A DNA stretch of 13,208 nt from Glomus cerebriforme (lineage: Eukaryota; Glomeromycota; Glomeromycetes; Glomerales; Glomeraceae): NCBI GenBank assembly GCA_003550305.1, contig QKYT01000364.1, positions 4,637 to 17,844 on the forward strand. The letters run 5' to 3'. How positions within the stretch are numbered: the stretch's first letter is position 1; each line of letters opens with the position of its first letter. Below the pieces are notes generated by a model that was not told where the DNA came from, did no database searches, and saw only the letters and a list, made by a program, of their open reading frames with translations. A program made the position numbers and the translations under genes. Below, piece after piece: positions 8,920 to 13,208 of this stretch.

Positions 8920-9819
8920 TATTTGCATATCTCTTACTAGTAAGATTTAAGCAAAAAAAAATGACGAATTTGATTATGTTAATTTTTTTTGAACATATGA
9001 TAGAAATATGATATTATAAACATTCTTTTTTTTAATTTTTTTTTCATGCCGATGAATACTTCCTATACGTACAATTAATTGGTTCTTGTTTTTCTCAAAA
9101 AAAAAAAAAAAAAAAAAATTTATTAAAAATCAGGAATATCACTTTCTGTAGGTAATTTTTCTTTCCTTAATAATCAAAATCATTTTCTAACTCTCGGCAG
9201 AATACAATATATTGACAATGCAATAGAAAGAACGAATGTAATCTTACATTCTATATTCTTCAATAATTTCAATAGACTTTAAGTAAATAATTGTTATTAT
9301 CAATTCATTCATTTTATTAGGTTTAATCGATCGTCATTTTTTATATAAATTTAATATTACAATAAAGACAATACAAAAAAAACTAGTTTTATTAATGAAT
9401 GACATGTTATTCAACATATTAGGAAGTTTTTAATTTGATAGTTTTACGTGCAACAATTAGAACAATTAGAGAAAATTAAGTCCCAGTAGTCAATAGGAAG
9501 ATATAAAATGATAAAATTTACCATGTCCCGTGTATTATAAAACCGTAATGTCAAAAGATCAAAAGAAGCAACGAAAGGAATAAAAATCAATCGCAATAGA
9601 CTTTTATATTTTCATTTTTGTAATGAAAATTATTTCGGATAGACTTGACAACGATTTAAGAATTGAGTATAATTTTGATCCAGTCATCCAGAAAATAATT
9701 TAAATTACAATTTCATTCTGAATCTCTGTGATTGGTATCATGTAATTATGAAGTTATTTTTATATCAGTAAATAGTTCGAAACGATAGGCTTTTAACCAG
9801 AATCGTCACCGATTCCTGA
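8920..9819. other. 3' flank and intergenic region
   Basis: There is no reading frame of note. The palindrome CTTACTAGTAAG (8933-8944) lies just after the stop codon. GAATGTAA-TC-TTACATTC (9234-9251) forms a perfect 8-bp inverted repeat. AATAAA at 9361-9366 is a possible but distant poly(A) signal; no canonical signal is seen closer to the stop. CpG content remains normal here. Confidence 0.5.
9097..9118 (+). repeat. A22 homopolymer
   Basis: Twenty-two consecutive A residues about 180 bases after the HMG-box stop codon. This could be a plain homopolymer or the tail of an old retroposed insertion. I could not find clear flanking target-site duplications. The exact length is prone to sequencing error. 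Confidence 0.8.
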
Positions 9820-9969
9820 GCCTTTTCCTTAATAGAGCTGTATCTAAATATGGAGGGATTTACGGTGATAGATACTGACTTCAGTAAGTACTATGATACA
9901 ATACCGCACAGAGGGCTAAAGAAAATAGAGGTTTAGGGTTTCGGTGATGTACCGTACCATTAATTATTG
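9820..9969 (+). pseudogene. Reverse-transcriptase fragment (palm motif), decayed
   Basis: The frame is open from just after TGA 9817-9819. From an ATG at 9850 it reads EGFTVIDTDFSKYYDTIPHR then GLKKIEV, a TAG at 9934, and GFGDVPYH in the same frame before TAA. The D-F-S-K-x-Y-D-T-I-P-H block matches the conserved RT region carrying the first catalytic aspartate, as seen in group II intron maturases (DADLSKYFDTIPH-like) and non-LTR retrotransposons. The HRGL..K.E..GFG continuation slightly favours the non-LTR type. No YxDD motif or other RT block is visible nearby, so only about 40 codons survive. G+C is locally higher than the flanks. The RT call is fairly sure, the class is not. Confidence 0.55.
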
Positions 9970-10265
9970 ATTTTTTTTTTAATTTGTACAACTTAAGAAC
10001 TTATTTCGCTTCTCTTTAATAACTATACGTGCGACCCACAGTATATTATAGAAATTTAACAAGATCTGCATTACACATTGCTATACCTATAAAAGAATTT
10101 ATAATAAAATTTATGCAAGAAGTATAATTATGATATATAAAATTTTTTTTGAAAAAAATTTCGTTAAAAATTAAATAATATAAGTAGTGAAAGTGTTTAA
10201 AAATTTTTCTCTTTTTTTTGGGTCGTGTAATATTACTTCCAAAAAAAAAAGAAATTTCTACAATT
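9970..10265. other. A+T-rich spacer
   Basis: No reading frame, RNA gene or clear repeat is seen. The short motifs GCGACCCA (near 10032) and GGGTCGTG (near 10221) are partly complementary but too short to call as element ends. Confidence 0.4.
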
Positions 10266-10471
10266 TTTGGCCGTAATTAAATAGTTTGGCTGAAATTAAT
10301 AATACCAAACTATATTCAAAATAAAATGGCATTTATTAAGGAATATATGATGGGATTTTAAACTTGTGAAAAGAAATTAATCTATGCTAAATCGCACCGG
10401 CGGTGATTGTCACTACCGGTGATTGTTACCGCTTAATTCTGGCCAAACATGATAATTTCGGCCAGAGTTAA
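10266..10471. repeat. Four copies of a 15-bp motif, TTTGGCCAGAATTAA type
   Basis: TTTGGCCGTAATTAA (10266-10280, +), TTTGGCTGAAATTAA (10285-10299, +), TTTGGCCAGAATTAA (10433-10447, -) and TTCGGCCAGAGTTAA (10457-10471, +). Pairwise matches to the consensus are 13-15 of 15. The third and fourth face each other and form an inverted repeat with arms 10432-10444 and 10460-10472 (12 of 13 paired). The second also begins a 9-bp perfect hairpin (ATAGTTTGG 10281-10289 with CCAAACTAT 10305-10313). The copies straddle the left end of the MITE-like element. Confidence 0.65.
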
Positions 10472-10773
10472 GATACTTGGGGAAAAAAAAGAAATTTAAA
10501 TCATAGGTACATGTATGTTAAATGAATATGTTTTGATGTCAATCGCATCAAATTTTGAAAATATTTAATTAAAAATTTTTAAAGTAAAAAAAAATGTAAA
10601 ATTCAAATTTTCATGTTTTTCTCAAAAACTATTTAAACAATAGCTTAGAAAAATTTTAACTATTCACAAATTTACACATATTAATAGTGTTTATAATATG
10701 ATTAGATTAATATATTAGTCGAAAATTCAAATAAAGTATGTGTAGTGACAATCACAGCTGGTGATATTTAGCA
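10385..10773. mobile_element. MITE-like element, 389 bp, with 31-bp terminal inverted repeats
   Basis: The left end at 10385-10415 (TGCTAAATCGCACCGGCGGT and on to ATTGTCACTA) and the reverse complement of the right end at 10743-10773 agree at 27 of 31 positions, ending in the shared GTGATTGTCACTA. There is no coding capacity between them, so this would be a non-autonomous DNA transposon moved by a transposase elsewhere. Just inside the left end, CCGGTGATTGTTACC partly repeats the terminal sequence. I could not fix a target-site duplication, so the superfamily is not assigned and the outer boundary may extend a few bases. Confidence 0.65.
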
Positions 10774-11460
10774 AAATTCAATAAATTCATTTGCTTATGA
10801 TATATCACGTGATACGTTAATAGCCAATAATAATTTAGATTTAACCAATAAATCATATAATTAGTATTTTTATCTTGCATGCTGTTTTAGATTTTTTTTT
10901 TGTTAAAAATAAATAGTATAAAAATAAATGCAAACTGATTTTAATTATTAAACGTTTAAACCTATTATTATATATATAAATTTTATTATTGTAAAAATTT
11001 TATATAGATTTGATTTATTAATTTTTATAATTCATATAAAAAAATGACTGGTAATTTATATTATTTAACATTTTTATTAAATAATATTTTGAATTTAATT
11101 TTTATATTTTAGGTTTTATAAATTTTAATCATATTTATTTCAAAGAAAAACTATATTAATTTAACTATTTAAATCTATTTAATTATTTTATATAAGAATA
11201 TTAACAGTTTAAACCACAATAGATATCAAGATATTGTATTATTTATTTATTTTTTTATGATTTATCAAATATCTCAGCATCTATTATACCTAGAAATGCA
11301 AAATTAGTACTATTCGATATGACTCAGTGAGGCGAATCAAATAAGCTATATTTCATCTTTTTATGATCACTGGATAGAAAGATAATTAATAAATTGTATT
11401 TTTTAATTCTATAATATGTATATTGGATACCCGATATTTATAAGATATCTGTAATAGGGC
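10774..11460. other. A+T-rich intergenic stretch with two candidate binding sites
   Basis: There is no gene. TATCACGTGATA (10803-10814) is a perfect 12-bp palindrome around CACGTG, the core bound by bHLH factors. TGACTCA (11320-11326) is a perfect Gcn4/AP-1-type bZIP site in a locally G+C-richer patch. No gene start lies nearby, so function is doubtful. The rest is long A/T-rich sequence. Confidence 0.4.
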
Positions 11461-11615
11461 TCCGATCGGTTCAGTTCAGTTCGGTATTTGCTAAAACTGA
11501 TACTGAACTGAAATTATCAGTATCAGTATCAGTAATTTACTGAAACATTTGGTTTAGTTTTTGACCAAACTGATACTGGTTAATAAATACTGAAAACTGA
11601 ACTGATTTACCAATT
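11461..11615. repeat. Degenerate GTTCAG/CAGTAT simple repeat with inverted arms
   Basis: Repeating GTTCAG, GTTCGG, ACTGAA, ACTGAT and CAGTAT hexamers fill this stretch, for example TCAGTATCAGTATCAGTA at about 11518-11534. The left part (near 11467-11489, CGGTTCAGTTCAGTTCGGTA) is roughly the reverse complement of the right part (near 11585-11612), so the whole could fold on itself. Such sequence looks derived from a (TTCGGT)n-type simple repeat. Confidence 0.6.
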
Positions 11616-11707
11616 TTTTTTGTAAAAAACTTGTATTAATTAGATCTCCAAACAAGGTTGGGTCAATTGAGTTGAATCAAAGTTGAAAGATCTTTAATTT
11701 GTTACAG

Positions 11708-11839
11708 NACNCNTCNATATAANGAAGTTNGCNTCTGAACTGNTCAGTCCTTCNTTATAAGAATNATTTNATTNCACAATACCAAATATGTGATCACATT
11801 TTATATAAACAGATTTATAAAAATTGTANNATTACTTTN
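11708..11839. other. Cluster of 15 uncalled bases (N)
   Basis: Fifteen single N positions occur in 132 bases; only one other N exists in the window (13101). The first part contains the inverted repeat TATAANGAAG (11718-11727) and CTTCNTTATA (11750-11759), exact including the N positions. The Ns are scattered single bases, not a scaffold gap, so they point to conflicting or low-quality reads over a repeat or palindrome. Confidence 0.9.
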
Positions 11840-12077
11840 TATAAATAAATATAAATTGATATTTAAGCATTTTTAATTCAAAATTGGAATTAATGTCAAT
11901 AAGAAACAATTTATAAAATATAAATTTGTATATATTTTAAAAGGTTTCTTTATTTAAAAAAAATTGGGTATTATTGTCTAGTAGTTGGCAAATTATGGTT
12001 ATGTCTTTGGGTATGCCTCGTCACTAAAAAAAGTAAATATACTTAATATAAATCTGAAAAATTATTCATTCATTTTA

Positions 12078-12461
12078 ATAATTATCTGGTCGTTCCTAGA
12101 ATCTAATTCTGAAGATATGATAATATTTTTCCCCAGTATACAACCACCTCCTCCCTCTTATCGTGCCATTGCACCAGTCACAAAAATCCTAAAAGATATT
12201 AATTATATTGTTATTAAGTTATATCTATCTCCATATTATTATTTATTATTTACTTACCTCGTAATCTCTAACTAAATTTTTCTATTTCTGCTCGCATTAG
12301 CGAGTGGTATAAGTTCTAGTATATCTCCTATTTATTTTTCAGGTAACGCTTTCCCAAAACTCCACTTTATTGCTTCTAAACCTTGTATAATATTCGTCAT
12401 TTTTTCTTCTCCTTTCTGAGACCAAAAGATCTATTTCGAAATCTCCCTCAGATGATTCTTG
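12078..12461 (-). pseudogene. Myb/SANT-like DNA-binding protein pseudogene, two exons, four stops
   Basis: Exon 1 (12461 to 12258, 68 codons, phase 0) reads QESSEGDFEIDLLVSERRRK, then NDEYYTRFRSNKVEFWESVT, a stop, KINRRYTRTYTTR, a stop, CEQK, a stop, KNLVRDYE. FW...IN.RY......CEQK.KNLVRDY is the helix pattern of Myb/SANT-like (trihelix-type) domains found in transposon-linked and domesticated proteins. A 69-base intron (12257-12189) has GTAAGT and CTTTTAG ends. Exon 2 (from 12188) reads DFCDWCNGTIRGRRWLYTGE, then KYYHIFRIRF, a stop at 12098-12096, then ERPDNY. TGA 12341-12339, TAA 12299-12297, TAG 12284-12282 and the exon 2 TAG are each one transition from CGA, CAA, TGG and TGG. No start codon is found; the frame meets stops upstream of 12461. 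It was probably an N-terminal fragment of a larger gene or transposon. Confidence 0.6.
12189..12257 (-). other. Spliceosomal intron of the Myb/SANT-like pseudogene
   Basis: The minus strand reads GAG|GTAAGT at the donor and CTTTTAG|GAT at the acceptor, 69 bases long and A+T-rich, with an AACTTAATAAC stretch before the acceptor that could hold the branch point. Joining the exons keeps the Myb/SANT-like frame in phase 0. Intact consensus splice signals imply the gene was functional fairly recently. Confidence 0.6.
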
Positions 12462-12470
12462 TTATCATTT

Positions 12471-12518
12471 TTATTGAAAAAAATATGTAGGAAATTATTG
12501 AAAAAAAATATTAGGAAA
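12471..12518. repeat. 24-bp tandem repeat, two copies
   Basis: TTATTGAAAAAAATATGTAG plus GAAA (12471-12494) is followed directly by a second copy (12495-12518) matching at 20 of 24 positions. It abuts the 5' end of the surviving pseudogene exon and may mark where the coding sequence was lost. Confidence 0.6.
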
Positions 12519-13208
12519 ATTTTTAAATGTTAAAAGTTCAAAATGTGAAAGTTAAATGATAATAAAATACTTCCCTTTATAAAAAAAATTTAATTAATCA
12601 AAATACTGATTTGATATTTTAGAAAAACTTAAATCAATACAGTAAATACATAATTGAAATATTTAATACTGTATAATAAGAACTCTTTATTTGTGTTATT
12701 TTTGTATTCCTTAAAAATATGAAGTCAAGTAATTATACAAATTAAACATTGTATTATTTATAAAATTAGCAAAATTTAATAATTATGGTAAATCAGACAA
12801 TTATGGTCACAATAACAAAACATCACCTTGATAATAAATATAAATCATTTTAAAAATATTCGACAAAAACGGATAAGTAATTTTAACACAAGTTCAATAC
12901 AAATTTAACACAAATTTCATTACAAATTATAAATAACAATATGAATTGTCAACACTATTTCAACATTATTTTAACATACAAATACAGGAACACAGGGAGG
13001 TATTATTTAGTCAATGTATTATATTAAATTATATTACGTAATTATTAATGAGTAGTTTGTCATACAGAAATAAATAGCTTCTTTTCTAATTTTAATTCTT
13101 NTTTATTCAAATTAAAAACTTCTTATAATGCAATATTAAATATTTATTATTTCAAAAAAAAAGCTTGTGCTAAAAAAAATTACATGCAAGAATTTAAATT
13201 TTTTTTTT
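12519..13208. other. A+T-rich right end, no gene
   Basis: Only two CpGs are visible and there is no reading frame of note. A 22-23-base unit TTTAACACAAGTTCAATACA plus AA is present twice in tandem (12882-12903 and 12904-12926, imperfect). One N occurs at 13101. The window ends in a T run. Confidence 0.5.

Noticed and set aside
11985..12275. Plus-strand 96-codon reading frame with a PPPPS stretch
   Set aside because: It is antisense to the Myb/SANT-like pseudogene. The Pro-rich part is the complement of the Gly/Arg-rich exon 2, and the minus strand has the better domain pattern and splice signals.
1..13208. CRISPR arrays, tRNA and rRNA genes
   Set aside because: No regularly spaced repeats with unique spacers, no tRNA T-loop pattern with matching acceptor arms, and no rRNA core motifs were seen.

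Overview
The window looks like nuclear DNA of an arbuscular mycorrhizal fungus, most likely Rhizophagus or another Glomeromycotina. The reasons are the very high A+T content, long A/T runs, an intact single-exon MATA-HMG-type transcription factor gene, a short GTAAGT...TTTTAG intron in a nearby decayed gene, and many transposon relics. The assignment comes from protein style and composition, not from a database search.

Layout. (1) Bases 1 to about 5,935 are extremely A+T-rich and almost free of CpG. They hold no intact gene, only short decayed reading frames (the best at 1737-2051, with a BED-like Cys/His pattern), a perfect 14-bp hairpin at 4226-4257, and an A/purine-rich minisatellite-like tract at about 5621-5842. 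(2) Near 5,935 the composition changes abruptly and CpG becomes normal. From there to 7,998 is non-coding DNA upstream of the one intact gene, with repeated CCGTT motifs, an ACGCGT (MCB-like) palindrome and a good TATA box. (3) 7999-8919 encodes a 306-residue MATA-HMG-box protein with a cluster of six S/T-P sites. (4) 8,920-11,460 is intergenic and holds an A22 tract, a reverse-transcriptase fragment (9820-9969), four copies of a 15-bp motif (10266-10471) and a 389-bp MITE-like element with 31-bp terminal inverted repeats (10385-10773). (5) 11,461-11,840 is a degenerate CAGTAT/GTTCAG repeat followed by a cluster of 15 uncalled bases. (6) On the minus strand, about 12,078-12,461 is a two-exon pseudogene with a Myb/SANT-like DNA-binding domain. 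Its four in-frame stops are each one transition away from a sense codon. The right end is A+T-rich DNA with short tandem repeats.

The only gene I expect to be functional is the HMG-box gene. It sits in a CpG-normal island next to a CpG-poor transposon graveyard. The most distinctive observations are the compositional boundary, the transition-riddled Myb/SANT pseudogene, the MITE with its surrounding 15-bp motif family, and the reverse-transcriptase remnant. I see no multi-gene system.
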